DNA of 64,000 nt from Palsa-504 sp963790065 (GCA_963790065.1 CAWBNK010000016.1:1-64000); one strand, 5' to 3'. Positions 48,315-57,812 are shown, counted from the stretch's first letter. Notes: generated by a model from the letters alone, not told the origin. Translations and numbers: made by a program.

Positions 48315-49661
48315 ATGACCACCAAGAGCGCTCCATCCCGGTCCGCAGCGCTGCCGGACGACCGGGCGGTGCGTACCACCTACCGGTCGGTATTCGCCGC
48401 CGGGGAGTTCCGGGTCCTGTTCACGGCGCTGCTGATGTACGTCCTAGGCTTCGAATTCGAGATCCTCGGCCTGTCCGTGCTGATCTTCGACCAAACCAGG
48501 TCTCCGTTCTTGACCGCGCTGGCATTCAGCATGGGCTTCGCGCCGCAGGTCATCGGTGGCGCCCTGTTCACCTCGCTGGCCGATCGGCTGCCGCCCCGGC
48601 TCGTCATCGGGACCGGCCTGCTCACCCGCTCCGCCCCGGGGCTGGTGATTGGCCTGTGGCCAGGCCTGCCGGTTCCCGCGATGCTCGTCCTGGTCGCGGC
48701 GGCGGCGACCGTGGCCCCGATATTCACGGCCACGACCTCGGGCCTGCTTCCCGACATACTCGACGGGGACCGCTATGTCCTCGGCCGCTCGGTCTTCAGC
48801 CTCACCGGCTCCGGCACCCAGATTCTCGGCCTCGGTCTCGGCGGTGCCGTGCTGGCCGTCTGGCCTGCCCGCTGGCTGCTGGTCTCCGCCGGGGTCTCGC
48901 TCGCCCTGGCCGCCGCCATCATCCGCCTCGGCCTGCGCCGCCGGCCTGCCCCCCACGCCCGGGACACCGGCTCTGGCCGCCCCCCCGGCACCGGGCCCGC
49001 CGACGCCGCTCGCGGCGCACCCAGCGGCTTTGGCCGCCCCCGCGGCGTCGTCCGCAGCACCGTGGCCGGCCATCTCGAACTGCTTGCCGACCGCAAGGTG
49101 CGGGGCCTGCTGCTGGCCCAGTGGCTGCCCACCTGGTTCGTCACCGGAGCCGAGGCGCTGATCGTGCCGTACACCAGATCGCTCGGCCACCCGGCCAGCG
49201 CCGCCAGCCCGCTGCTGGCCGCCGTCCCGGCCGGGATGCTGCTCGGCGACGTGATCGTGGGCCGTTACTGCCTCCCGGCCGCCCGCGAGCGGCTCGCGTT
49301 CCCGCTCGCAGCCGCGATGGGAGTGCCCCTGGTCGCGCTCCTGGCCCGGCCGCCGGTGCCGCTGGCGGCCCTGGCCCTGCTGGTGTGCGGCTTCGGCTTC
49401 GCCTACGAACTCGGCCTGCAGCGGGCGTTCCTGGACAGCCTGCCTGACGGGCTACGGGGTCAGGCCTTCGGCCTCAACGCGACCGGGGGGATGGGCGGCC
49501 AGGGCCTGTTCCCGCCGGTCGCCGGAGCCTTGGCCTTGGCCTTCGGCGCCGGGGCGGCCATGGCCATCGCGGGCCTGGCCACGGTGCTCGCGGCGCTGGC
49601 CTTGCGGGCCCCGCTCACCGGCCGCTGGCGCGCTACCGGCCCAGGTAGGCGCCCCCGTTGA
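48315..49661 (+). CDS. MFS transporter
   Basis: 448 residues, about 12 membrane helices. FRVLFTALLMYVLGFEFEIL starts helix 1; motif A is LADRLPPRLVIG; a basic, Pro-rich cytoplasmic loop (about 215-245) separates the halves. Similar to actinobacterial exporters of the MFS_3/Bcr type, substrate unknown. It is divergent from its probable ArsR repressor. Its 3' end overlaps the convergent SDR gene by 29 bases. Confidence 0.88.
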   Translation: MTTKSAPSRSAALPDDRAVRTTYRSVFAAGEFRVLFTALLMYVLGFEFEILGLSVLIFDQTRSPFLTALAFSMGFAPQVIGGALFTSLADRLPPRLVIGTGLLTRSAPGLVIGLWPGLPVPAMLVLVAAAATVAPIFTATTSGLLPDILDGDRYVLGRSVFSLTGSGTQILGLGLGGAVLAVWPARWLLVSAGVSLALAAAIIRLGLRRRPAPHARDTGSGRPPGTGPADAARGAPSGFGRPRGVVRSTVAGHLELLADRKVRGLLLAQWLPTWFVTGAEALIVPYTRSLGHPASAASPLLAAVPAGMLLGDVIVGRYCLPAARERLAFPLAAAMGVPLVALLARPPVPLAALALLVCGFGFAYELGLQRAFLDSLPDGLRGQAFGLNATGGMGGQGLFPPVAGALALAFGAGAAMAIAGLATVLAALALRAPLTGRWRATGPGRRPR

Positions 49662-50361
49662 CGTGCATGACCTGGCCGGTGAGGTGTCCCGCCGCCGGGG
49701 AGGCCAGGAACATCACCGTGGCCGCTACGTCCGCCGTGGTGCCGGCCCGGCCGGTGTTCGTCTCGTCCACCAGCCGCTGGCGCCGCGCCTCGGTCAGGCT
49801 GTCGCGGAAGAACTCGCTGCCCAGAGTGAGGCCGGGGGAGACCACGTTCGCGGTGATGCCGCGCGGGCCCAGCTCGCGGGCCAGGTCCGCGTTCCAGGCC
49901 TCCACGGCCCCCTTGGCCGCACCGTAGGACCCGGCGCCCCGCCGGGCCGCGATTGAGCTGAACGAGATGACCCGCCCGTCATCGGCCAGGCGCGGAGCAA
50001 GGGCCGCCGTGACCAGGACAGCCGACAGCACGTTGGCCTCCAGGTTGGCCCGCCAGGCGGCCGCCAGCCCGGCCAGGTCCCCGGGGCCGGGCGGCTCCCG
50101 GTCCAAGTCGGTGTTCCCGCCCGCATTGTTGACCAGCACGTCGACCCGGGCCGGAAGCTGGTCCAGGGCCGCGCCGACCGCGGCCGGGTCGGCGGCGTCG
50201 AAGCAGACGTACCCGGCCCGCGGACCCAGGCGCCCGGCGGCTTCCTTCAGCACCTGCTCCCGGCGTCCGGTAATGGTGACCTGCTCGCCCGCGCGGACCA
50301 TCTCGGCCGCGATCGCGAACCCGATTCCCGTCCCGCCGCCGGTCACGACGATCTGCCGCAT
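49633..50361 (-). CDS. SDR family oxidoreductase
   Basis: 242 residues, classical SDR: VVTGGGTGIGFAIAAEMVRAG, cofactor region TGRREQVL (favouring NADP), NNAGG, catalytic S in ISFSSIAAR and SYGAAKGAVEAW (Y-x3-K), and PGLTLGSEF. AAAGGAG 9 bases before ATG 50361. Reductase of unknown carbonyl substrate. It is divergent from a MarR gene, which probably controls it via the 50374 palindrome. Confidence 0.92.
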   Translation of the reverse strand: MRQIVVTGGGTGIGFAIAAEMVRAGEQVTITGRREQVLKEAAGRLGPRAGYVCFDAADPAAVGAALDQLPARVDVLVNNAGGNTDLDREPPGPGDLAGLAAAWRANLEANVLSAVLVTAALAPRLADDGRVISFSSIAARRGAGSYGAAKGAVEAWNADLARELGPRGITANVVSPGLTLGSEFFRDSLTEARRQRLVDETNTGRAGTTADVAATVMFLASPAAGHLTGQVMHVNGGAYLGR

Positions 50362-50373
50362 CGTCAAGAACTC

Positions 50374-50387
50374 CTTTAGGTCTAAAG
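50374..50387. promoter_or_regulatory. palindromic operator between SDR and MarR genes
   Basis: CTTTAG-GT-CTAAAG, perfect. On the SDR strand a TAGATA hexamer partly overlaps it as a possible -10, so a bound regulator would block that promoter. Confidence 0.55.
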
Positions 50388-50507
50388 TATCTACATGCCT
50401 CACGCTATGCCACCCCCTGCCCCGGCCGCAAACAACCATTCCGCCGGACCCGTCCATGCGACCCGGCCCGACCAAGCGGCCCGGCCCGGCGGCGACGGGG
50501 CGACAGA

Positions 50508-51062
50508 GTGGATGGGGTAGACGGGGTGGATGGGGTGGACCACATCCAGCAGGCCTGGGAACGCGAGCGGCCAGGTACCCCGGCCGGGTCGATCGGCGTC
50601 ATCACCCGGATCTGGCGGATCGGCAAGCTCCTGGCCGACGAGCGCCGCCGCACGCTCGCCTTGCTGGGCATCGATGCGGCCACCCTGGACCTCCTGTCCA
50701 CCCTCCGCCGGGCCGGCCATCCGTACCGGCTCACCGCGGGCGCCATAGCCGAACTGAGCCTGGTCAGTGCGGGTGCCATCTCGCAGCGCGTGGCCCGGGC
50801 CGAACGCGAGGGCCTAGTGCGCCGGGAGCGCTCACCCGCGGACGGGCGGCTCAGCTACGTCACCCTCACCGCCGCCGGGCAGGCCCTGATCGAGCGCAGC
50901 GTTGACGAACTGCTGCGCCATGAGGAGGCCCTGCTGTCCGGCCTTGCAGACGCTCGGCGCGAAGACCTCACCGCGCTGCTGCGGGTTCTGCTCGGCAGCC
51001 TCAGCTACCTCGAAAATACTCAAGGTGACAGATTAGATTCATTGAGTAAGCAAAAGCCTTGA
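50508..51062 (+). CDS. MarR family transcriptional regulator
   Basis: 184 residues. Winged helix: RLTAGAIAELSLVSAGAISQ, RVARAEREGLVRRERSPADG, RLSYVTLTAAGQALIE. The N-terminus begins with three VDG-type repeats (GTG GAT GGG units), so the start could be GTG 50508 or one of the later in-frame GTGs; the last, before DHIQQAWERE, is closest to family length. Likely repressor of the divergent SDR gene. Confidence 0.9.
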   Translation: MDGVDGVDGVDHIQQAWERERPGTPAGSIGVITRIWRIGKLLADERRRTLALLGIDAATLDLLSTLRRAGHPYRLTAGAIAELSLVSAGAISQRVARAEREGLVRRERSPADGRLSYVTLTAAGQALIERSVDELLRHEEALLSGLADARREDLTALLRVLLGSLSYLENTQGDRLDSLSKQKP

Positions 51063-51081
51063 CCGCCCTGTCCGCATGAGT

Positions 51082-51114
51082 CACTATCGGTAGTGAAACG
51101 ACCACATATAGTGG
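51082..51114 (+). promoter_or_regulatory. two palindromes before the EamA transporter
   Basis: CACTA-TCGG-TAGTG (51082-51095) and CCAC-ATATA-GTGG (51102-51114). TATAGT (51107-51112) inside the second is a candidate -10. Transcription would then start only a few bases before ATG 51127, consistent with a leaderless mRNA and with the lack of a ribosome site there. Confidence 0.5.
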
Positions 51115-51126
51115 ATTCTCTCCCGA

Positions 51127-52068
51127 ATGGGACCCGGCATGGAATTCGGGCTGATCGCCGCGGCAGGCTGGGGCGTATCCTCCGTCGCCGCCACTTACTC
51201 GGCCCGGCGGATGGGCACGCTCGTGGCCCTGCTGGTCAGCCAGGCCACCGGAGCGATCGTGCTGACCGCCGTGCTGGCCGTCATGCGTCCCCATCTGCCA
51301 GCGTTGTCGGGCATGACCGTACTGGGCCTGGCCGGGGCTGGCTTCCTCAGCCTGGTCGGCTGGCTGACCTACTACCGGGCCCTGGAGTTCGGTCCGGTCG
51401 GGATCGTCAGCGGGACCGCCGCCACCTACGGTGGCGTCACCGCGGTGCTGGCCCTGGTGGTCCTCGGCGAACCGCTTGGCCGGTACGGCAGCATCGGCGG
51501 CGCGCTGGCCATCGCGGGCGTCGCCGCGGCGGCCACCCAGACCACTGGCCCCCGGGCCGCCACCTGGCTGCAGGCCGCCATGAGCAGCAGCCGGGTGCCA
51601 GGGCCGCCCGGGCTGACCTGGCAGGCCCCGATCCACCGCAGGCCGTGGCCTGGACTGCTGCTCGCGCTCGCCTCGGCGGCCACCTACGGGACGGGCGCGT
51701 TCTGGCTCGGCATGTACGCGGCCGCGGCCGGCTGGCTGGTGGCCGCGCTCATGGTCTATGTCATCTCCGTCACCCTGCTGCTGGCCGCCCTCATCTGCAA
51801 GCAGAAGCGCCCGCAGGCCGGGCGAGCCGGGATCGCCTGGGCGGTCGCCGCTGGGCTCGCCGAGGCCGTGGCGCTGGTCGCCTTCGCCCGCGGCGGTCAG
51901 GCCGGCCAGGTCGCGATCACCGCCGCGGTATCCAGCACCTACCCGGTGATCCCGCTGGCCGTCGGCCTTTCGCTGTTCCGCGAGCGGCTCAGCGCGTTCC
52001 AGGTGCTCGGCATGTGCGTCGCGGTCACCGGCCTGACCCTGGTCAGCCTGTCCGCCCCGCTGGTCTAG
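51127..52068 (+). CDS. EamA/DMT-family transporter
   Basis: 313 residues in two EamA repeats of five helices, separated by a loop (about 130-175). FGLIAAAGWGVSSVAATYSA opens repeat one and LLALASAATYGTGAFWLGMY repeat two; both close with the typical GE..S/A strand-like ending (VVLGEPLGRYGSIGGALAIA; FRERLSAFQVLGMCVAVTG). Drug/metabolite exporter of unknown substrate. ATG 51127 or ATG 51139 may be the start. Confidence 0.9.
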   Translation: MGPGMEFGLIAAAGWGVSSVAATYSARRMGTLVALLVSQATGAIVLTAVLAVMRPHLPALSGMTVLGLAGAGFLSLVGWLTYYRALEFGPVGIVSGTAATYGGVTAVLALVVLGEPLGRYGSIGGALAIAGVAAAATQTTGPRAATWLQAAMSSSRVPGPPGLTWQAPIHRRPWPGLLLALASAATYGTGAFWLGMYAAAAGWLVAALMVYVISVTLLLAALICKQKRPQAGRAGIAWAVAAGLAEAVALVAFARGGQAGQVAITAAVSSTYPVIPLAVGLSLFRERLSAFQVLGMCVAVTGLTLVSLSAPLV

Positions 52069-52577
52069 CGTCGAGCCTCCGGTAGCGTGCGGCCCGGCGG
52101 CAAAGCCCGTGTGAGCAGCTGCCCAGCCTGCGGAGCCGCCTCGCGACCGGGTCGATGGAACATCGAGCCGGCCATAGCCGGCACAGCGGTCCATCGTGCC
52201 GGTTGGCCAGCCCGGGGCGCGGCTGTCGCCCGGCCGCCGCCCGCATAATCGACCGGTCATTCCGCTAGTTTCCCGCAGCGGGCGTAGAGGCCGGCGATCG
52301 GCCCGACCCGGCCGCAGACCCCGGTCCCTAGCACGGTTTGACGTCGTGCAGGCGATCGGCGTGTGCGCCGTCTACGGGACCGAGAAGCTCACGATCGCCT
52401 ACGAAACCGCGGGCGACATTCTCGACAACTGGTCCTGACCTCCCAGCCGAACGCCGGCACCGGAGCGTATCGGCCTGCCTCTTTCCTGAGCCGGGCCCAA
52501 GGCGACAGAATTCCGGTCGAGCGGTGAATTTCCGGTGGCCTCGTTCCCGCGAGCGGTGCCCGGATGGGGGGAGCGTC
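52069..52577. other. intergenic region, possible coding remnant
   Basis: About 510 bases with no firm gene. From about 52340 to TGA 52438 the frame FDVVQAIGVCAVYGTEKLTI and on to the stop has good codon bias and looks like the end of an old gene, family unknown. There is no start or ribosome site in front of it. Confidence 0.35.
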
Positions 52578-54083
52578 ATGGACGGCAAAGACGCCAACAG
52601 CGGCAAAGACAACGGCAAAGACAACGGCAAGGACAACGGCAGCGACGGCGGCAGGGACGCTGACGACGCCCAGGCCGTCCTGGCCGCGCTGCGCCTGGGC
52701 TGGTCCGTGGCGGAGATGCGCGGCCGGAACCGGCCCGGCGGACCGCCCGGGGAAGTGACCGGCATGCCGGATCACCTCGATCATGCCCTGCCGTTGCGGA
52801 TCGAGCGCGGCCCGTCCGAGCTCCGCATCGAAATCCAGTCAGTCGTCGCCGAACTAGCCACGGATCTCGGGGTGGACGGCCCCGGCTTCGGCGCGGCCCT
52901 CGGCGATAAGGCCAAGCTGCTGGCTCACGTGCGCGCGGCCAAGGCGGCCGACGCCCTGCGGCAGGCCCTCGACCTGCTCGCCGGACCCGCCGCCGCGCCG
53001 CACGACGCCCTGCCCGTGCTGGAGAATGGCCTGGCCGTGCAGCTAGCCGTCATAGCCAGGCGGCGCCAGGCCGTAGCCGCCGCGCAGGCACAGGCACAGG
53101 CACAGGCCCAGGCCCAGGGCCACGTACCGGGCGCGGCACCCGCCGTCGACCTCGCGCTGGCGGGCTGCGCGGGCGAGGAGGCGGGTGCCGCCGCGCTGGA
53201 GCAGGTCATCGCCGTGCTGCGGCAGGCGGCCGAGGCCAACCCCGGCGAAACCCCCCAGGCCGTCGCCGAGGCCATCAGGCAACGCCAGCAGGAACTCGCG
53301 GCGGCTGCCCAAGGGCCCTGGTCAGAACTGGCCGAACTGATCTGGCAGTTCGACGCCCACGTCCAGGACCGGCTAGCGGCGGTCTCCGAGAGCCAGGCCA
53401 TCGGCTACCAGCTGGGCCGGGGCCTGGCCGACACCTACTGGGCGCTCGATCCCGGCCAGCCGAGCGGCTCCACGAGCTGGGGCTTCCTGCTGGGCGAGCG
53501 CCGCTGCGACGAGCTGTCGCGGCTGACCGGGCGGCTGGCGGCCTACATGGGGGAGTACACCGCGCCCGCCATCGCCGGCTCCCTGGAGATATGGAAGGAC
53601 GTGGCCAGGATGCCGGGCTGGCTCGGCGACCCGCAGCACGCCGAACAGGCCCTGTACAGCCAGATCCGGCGGTGGTTCGAACTGGTCATCCTCGGCCAGG
53701 ATCCCACCACGCTGATCAGGCCCGCGGCCGGCCTGAAGAACTTCAAGACGCTGCAACGGGCCCTGCGGCTGTTCGGGCCCGAACTGGTGGCGACCGTCGT
53801 GGGCCTGGGATTCCTGGTCGCCCTGCTGTTCCTGATCAACGTCGGGAGCGCCGCGGCCTGGCTGAAGACGCTGTCCGGGATCCTGGCCGTAGTCGGGCTC
53901 TCGCTGGCCGGGCTGGCCGCCACGATCAAGAACTCGGCACAGGCCCTGCTGAAACGGCTCCGCCAGGACACCTACACCGACCTGGTCGCCATCGCGGTGC
54001 AGACCGCGCCGCCGCCGCCCGGCAAGTCCGATATCGAGAACGCGATCGCCCGGCGCAGGCTGACCCCCGCCACGCCCAACTAG
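52578..54083 (+). CDS. uncharacterised protein with C-terminal membrane helices
   Basis: 501 residues, not recognised. The N-terminus is a low-complexity DGKDANSGKDNGKDNG segment (12-base repeats). Residues 25-110 are mixed alpha/beta (LGWSVAEMRGRNRP). A helical region follows with a QAQAQAQAQAQ run near 172-182 and W-rich helices WSELAELIWQFDAHVQDRLA. Two hydrophobic helices (about 408-429 VATVVGLGFLVALLFLI, 436-462) and a basic tail end it. Anchored by its C-terminus, most of it would be cytoplasmic. GGGGGGAG before ATG 52578. It ends 4 bases across the stop of the convergent gene. Confidence 0.75.
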   Translation: MDGKDANSGKDNGKDNGKDNGSDGGRDADDAQAVLAALRLGWSVAEMRGRNRPGGPPGEVTGMPDHLDHALPLRIERGPSELRIEIQSVVAELATDLGVDGPGFGAALGDKAKLLAHVRAAKAADALRQALDLLAGPAAAPHDALPVLENGLAVQLAVIARRRQAVAAAQAQAQAQAQAQGHVPGAAPAVDLALAGCAGEEAGAAALEQVIAVLRQAAEANPGETPQAVAEAIRQRQQELAAAAQGPWSELAELIWQFDAHVQDRLAAVSESQAIGYQLGRGLADTYWALDPGQPSGSTSWGFLLGERRCDELSRLTGRLAAYMGEYTAPAIAGSLEIWKDVARMPGWLGDPQHAEQALYSQIRRWFELVILGQDPTTLIRPAAGLKNFKTLQRALRLFGPELVATVVGLGFLVALLFLINVGSAAAWLKTLSGILAVVGLSLAGLAATIKNSAQALLKRLRQDTYTDLVAIAVQTAPPPPGKSDIENAIARRRLTPATPN

Positions 54084-55594
54084 GACGCCCCATTCCGTGT
54101 CGCGCGGTAGCCGAGCATGACCGCCAGCCCGAGCGCGCTGCGCGGGGTGTAGGCGATCCGCCACAGCCCGCCGTGGGCGGCGGCGTGGGCCTCGTCTTCC
54201 CAGGGATGGGCCCGGGCCGGGCCGCCGCCGGTGTGCAGATCGTGCACGAGCAGCGCCGCCATGAGCGTCTTGGTGGTGGCGGGCTCGAACACCTCCACGC
54301 CGAACCGGGGCGCGCCGGCGTACGCCGCGGCCAGCACCCGGTTCTTCAGCACCGACCGGGTCCGGGTCGGCGGGGCCACGTTCATCGAAACGGCGGCGCC
54401 GCCGTCCCTGGCCACCGTGGCCCGCCACCGCTGCACGCGCTTGGCCAGCACGTAGTTGGGCCCTTGCTGCGGCACCTGGCTGTCGCAGATGCCGGGATCG
54501 GCGCCGGGCCGGTAGGCCGGGTGCAGCAGCCGGCCGCCGGACAGCGCGTGCAGCGGCCAGGCGCCGAGCTTGGCCGCCGGGGACCGGTCCGCGTAGGCCC
54601 GGGCCGACTGGGTCACCGCGTCACCCGGGACGGCGAACACGTCGGTCGGCGTGGCCAGGAACGCCAGCGCGACATCGCCCCGGGCGGCCAGCAGCCGGAC
54701 GGTCAGCGCGTCGACGGCGCTGGCCAGCCGGACGTTGTCCCCGCCGTCGGCGTAGACGTAGTTGCCCAGCACCAGCGGCCCGTCCACCGCGGCCAGCCAG
54801 TCGGCCACGGCCGGGACGTCGGCGATCAGGTTGAGCCCGGCGCGGCCGGCCAGGTCCTCGCCGGGCGGGCCGGCCAGGTCCTCCCCGGCCGCCCGCCGGC
54901 CCGCCACGGGAACCAGCAGGGTCCCGGCGCTGCGGCTGGCCACCTCGAGGACCCGGGTCCAGATGTCCGGCCGGGGCAGGTCGACGCCGATCACCCGGGC
55001 GCCCCAGTCCAGCAGCACCGGCAGCGGTCCCACTTCCGCGCCCGCCCCCAGCGCCACCACCGTGCGGCCGGGCAGGGCCAGCCAGTCCGGGTGCGCCGCG
55101 ACCATCCGGATCGCCTCCGCGCACGACGGCTCGATGACACCGCCGCTGACCCAGGCCTCGAGCCTGCGCAGCAGCGCGTCTCCGGCCAGCCGCTCGCCCT
55201 GGTAAGGCACGGACAGCTCGGTCTGCGCCGTTCCGGCACCCGGCACCGTGACCGTCGTCAGCGGCTCCCCGGCGGGCGCGGAGATCAGCGCATCGAGACC
55301 GGCCTCTTCCTCGCCGCCGTCGCCGGCCACGCACATCCGCCGGTGCAGCGAGGCCAGCCCGTCCCTGGCCACCGACACCGCCGCCTGGCGGGAGGTCAGC
55401 CCCGCCTCGATGAGCCTGCGGAAATGCCCCAGGTAGCCCGATCGCCAGTTGGCCTGACGTTCCGCACTGCGTGCCCCGGCCGGATCGACCTGCTGCAGCG
55501 CATCGGCCACCACGGCCTGGCCCAGCGCCGAAGTGCTCCGGCGCCCGTCGGCCGACACGGGAAACGCCACGCCGGCCAGCTCGCCGGCGGTCAT
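54080..55594 (-). CDS. uncharacterised Rossmann-fold protein
   Basis: 504 residues. The centre has VVALGAGAEVGPLPVLLDWG and ARVIGVDLPRPDIW, a nucleotide- or SAM-binding Rossmann loop with an acidic residue after strand two. The N-terminal part is helical (QANWRSGYLGHFRRLIEAGL) and the C-terminal part contains VLAKRVQRWRATVARDGGA and PATTKTLMAALLVHDLHTGG. I associate this arrangement with hypothetical actinobacterial proteins near enoyl-reductase or methyltransferase folds, but cannot name an activity. Stop codons of this gene and the preceding one overlap tail to tail. Confidence 0.72.
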   Translation of the reverse strand: MTAGELAGVAFPVSADGRRSTSALGQAVVADALQQVDPAGARSAERQANWRSGYLGHFRRLIEAGLTSRQAAVSVARDGLASLHRRMCVAGDGGEEEAGLDALISAPAGEPLTTVTVPGAGTAQTELSVPYQGERLAGDALLRRLEAWVSGGVIEPSCAEAIRMVAAHPDWLALPGRTVVALGAGAEVGPLPVLLDWGARVIGVDLPRPDIWTRVLEVASRSAGTLLVPVAGRRAAGEDLAGPPGEDLAGRAGLNLIADVPAVADWLAAVDGPLVLGNYVYADGGDNVRLASAVDALTVRLLAARGDVALAFLATPTDVFAVPGDAVTQSARAYADRSPAAKLGAWPLHALSGGRLLHPAYRPGADPGICDSQVPQQGPNYVLAKRVQRWRATVARDGGAAVSMNVAPPTRTRSVLKNRVLAAAYAGAPRFGVEVFEPATTKTLMAALLVHDLHTGGGPARAHPWEDEAHAAAHGGLWRIAYTPRSALGLAVMLGYRATRNGAS

Positions 55595-55669
55595 TCCGCT
55601 CCCGCCACCATCACCTGACCATCATGGCGGTCCCGGCCCACCGCGGCCAGCCGCCCGAACCCGGAATTA

Positions 55670-56062
55670 TCAGATGCCGTGCAGCGTGGAATTGGCCGGC
55701 GTCCGGTACGCGGGCGAGCTTGGCAACTGCCCGGGCGAGGACCCGGCACACGCCGCCGGCCGCGCCTTCGCGCACGCCGCTCGGGTGCCGCTGCCGATGG
55801 CCACGGCGACCGCGACCAGCCCGACCACGAGCACCAGCCACAGCAGGAGGGCGTTACGCCGGATTTCCGGGCGCCGGTGCAGCCGGAGCAGAGGGCGGCT
55901 GTCCTGGCGCCGGACGGCCAGGATCCGCTCGCGCAGCGGCATCTCCTCGCCGACCGTCAGCCGGGTGAAGGTGGCCATTTTTCCGGCCAGCCCCGGGTCC
56001 GAGCCCACGATATGTTCCGCCATCGCGTCCAGGGCCTGCTGCTCGCGAGCGCTAAGGCTCAT
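55670..56062 (-). CDS. DUF3040-like small membrane protein
   Basis: 130 residues. It begins MSLSAREQQALDAMAEHIVG, then DPGLAGKMATFTRLT, as DUF3040 proteins do. One membrane helix (about 73-92, LLLWLVLVVGLVAVAVAIGS) is followed by a short Cys-containing outer tail. GGAGG 8 bases before ATG 56062. Function unknown. Confidence 0.8.
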   Translation of the reverse strand: MSLSAREQQALDAMAEHIVGSDPGLAGKMATFTRLTVGEEMPLRERILAVRRQDSRPLLRLHRRPEIRRNALLLWLVLVVGLVAVAVAIGSGTRAACAKARPAACAGSSPGQLPSSPAYRTPANSTLHGI

Positions 56063-56136
56063 CACCGCCACCTCCTCGCCCGCAGCCGCCGGATCCTCAG
56101 ACGGACAGAGGGCGGGTAACTGCATCTTTCCCGACA

Positions 56137-57603
56137 TTACCTGCCATCCAGAGGTCGCTGCGCCGCCGCCACCGTCCGGGCCAGCGGTACCCCGGCCACG
56201 ACCGCGAACACCATCGCCGCGGCCAGCCAGCCCAGCGTGACCGCCACCGCGTGGCCGGACGCCGTCGGCCCGCTCCGGCCCGCGTCCAGCGTGAGGAACA
56301 GGCTGCCGAACGTGGCCACCCCGATCGCCTGCCCGAGCTGGATCGTGGTGGTGAGCAGGCCGCTCGCGTCGGCGGCGTGCTGCAGCGGCACCCGCACCAG
56401 GCTGTGCGTGACCAGCGGGCTGAAGCCCAGCGCCAGCGCGGCACCGGTCACCACCAGCGCCGCCTGCAGTGCCTCCTGCTGGGCCGCCCCGCCTCGGCCG
56501 GAGTGCAGCGCGGCCGCGACGGCCAGGTAACCGCCCACCGCGACCAGGCAGCCCGCCGGGGCCAGCAGGTGGTGCACCCGCTCGGGCAGCCGCCGCCAGA
56601 AGAACCCGCACGCGCCGAACACCACCGCGCACGGCGCGAAGGTCAGCCCGGCCCGCAGCGCCGAGTCGCCCAGCCCGGCCTGCAGGTGCAGCGCGAAGCT
56701 GAACAGGAAGCCGCCGTAGGTGATCATCAGCACGGCCACCGCGGCCAGGCCGGGCACCAGGCCCGGCGCCCGCAGCACGGCCAGGTTGAGCAGCGGATCG
56801 CCGCCCCGGTCCGCGATCCGCCGCTCCACGCCCCCGAACGCCGCGGCCAGCACCAGGCCGAGGGCGATGCAGGCGAACACCCAGGACGGCCAGTCCTCCT
56901 GGTGACCGAGCATCAGCGGCAGCACGACCAGGAACACCGCGGGCACCGCGATGGCCAGCCCGGCCAGGTCAAGCCGCCGGGCGCGCCCCGGCTCGTCCGG
57001 TGCCACCACCCGCGGCACCAGGGCCAGCACGGCCAGCCCGATCGGCACGTTGACCAGGAATACCGGCCGCCACGTCTGGCCGAACAGGTTCGCGGTCACC
57101 AGCACGCCGCCGATCACCTGCCCGGCCACGAACCCGGAGGACAGCACGGCGGTGTACGCGCTCAGCGCCCGGGCCCGGGCCGCGCCGTCGAACCGCAGCT
57201 GGATGACGCTCATGATCTGCGGCATCATCGCCGCCGCCCCCGCGCCCTGGACGAACCTGGCCCCGATCAGCACCCCCACGCCCGGCGCGATCCCGCAGGT
57301 CAGTGAGGCCAGGGTGAATACGGCCACGCCGGCCATGAACACCCGCCGGCGGCCGTACAGCTCGCCCAGCCGCGCGCCGGTGATCAGCATCATCGCGTAG
57401 CTCACGGTGTAGCCGGCCACGACGAGCTGCAGCTCGGCCCCGGTCGCGTGCAGCGACCGCCCGATCGTGGGCATCGCCACGTTGACGATCGTCACATCGA
57501 GCAGCGCCATGAACTGCCCGGCCAGCAGCACGATCAGCATCAGCCAGCGCCCCCGCGCGGCCGCGGCCGGATCCCGGACCAGTGGATCAGTTGTGATGGT
57601 CAT
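56137..57603 (-). CDS. DHA2-family MFS transporter
   Basis: 488 residues, 14 helices. FMALLDVTIVNVAMPTIGRS in helix 1, motif A GARLGELYGRRRVF, and QTWRPVFLVNVPIGL. A second, diverged member of the same class as the exporter at 29278. Substrate unknown. It is divergent from the hydrolase-P450 pair; ATG 57603 has a weak site. The 209-base spacer holds no clear operator. Confidence 0.92.
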   Translation of the reverse strand: MTITTDPLVRDPAAAARGRWLMLIVLLAGQFMALLDVTIVNVAMPTIGRSLHATGAELQLVVAGYTVSYAMMLITGARLGELYGRRRVFMAGVAVFTLASLTCGIAPGVGVLIGARFVQGAGAAAMMPQIMSVIQLRFDGAARARALSAYTAVLSSGFVAGQVIGGVLVTANLFGQTWRPVFLVNVPIGLAVLALVPRVVAPDEPGRARRLDLAGLAIAVPAVFLVVLPLMLGHQEDWPSWVFACIALGLVLAAAFGGVERRIADRGGDPLLNLAVLRAPGLVPGLAAVAVLMITYGGFLFSFALHLQAGLGDSALRAGLTFAPCAVVFGACGFFWRRLPERVHHLLAPAGCLVAVGGYLAVAAALHSGRGGAAQQEALQAALVVTGAALALGFSPLVTHSLVRVPLQHAADASGLLTTTIQLGQAIGVATFGSLFLTLDAGRSGPTASGHAVAVTLGWLAAAMVFAVVAGVPLARTVAAAQRPLDGR

Positions 57604-57812
57604 GGCCTCAGCCTGCGCCCGGGCCCGCCACCATACTGAGAGCCTGCTGATGCTGGTGTTGTCACTACCCGGCTGGCGTTAAAGATTTTTCAAGATCTTC
57701 GGGCCGAACGGTCCCTGGTGCCCGCCGCCGCCCACCGGCCCGCCCCCGCTCGCTAGAGTCAGCACAGCAGCTCAACACGGGCGGCAGGAGCCGGGCACAC
57801 GACAGAAAGCAG

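Noticed and set aside
53591..55618. 675-residue plus-strand frame across 53.6-55.6 kb
   Set aside because: It spans two better-supported genes on different strands and has a low-complexity Arg/Gly/Pro composition.
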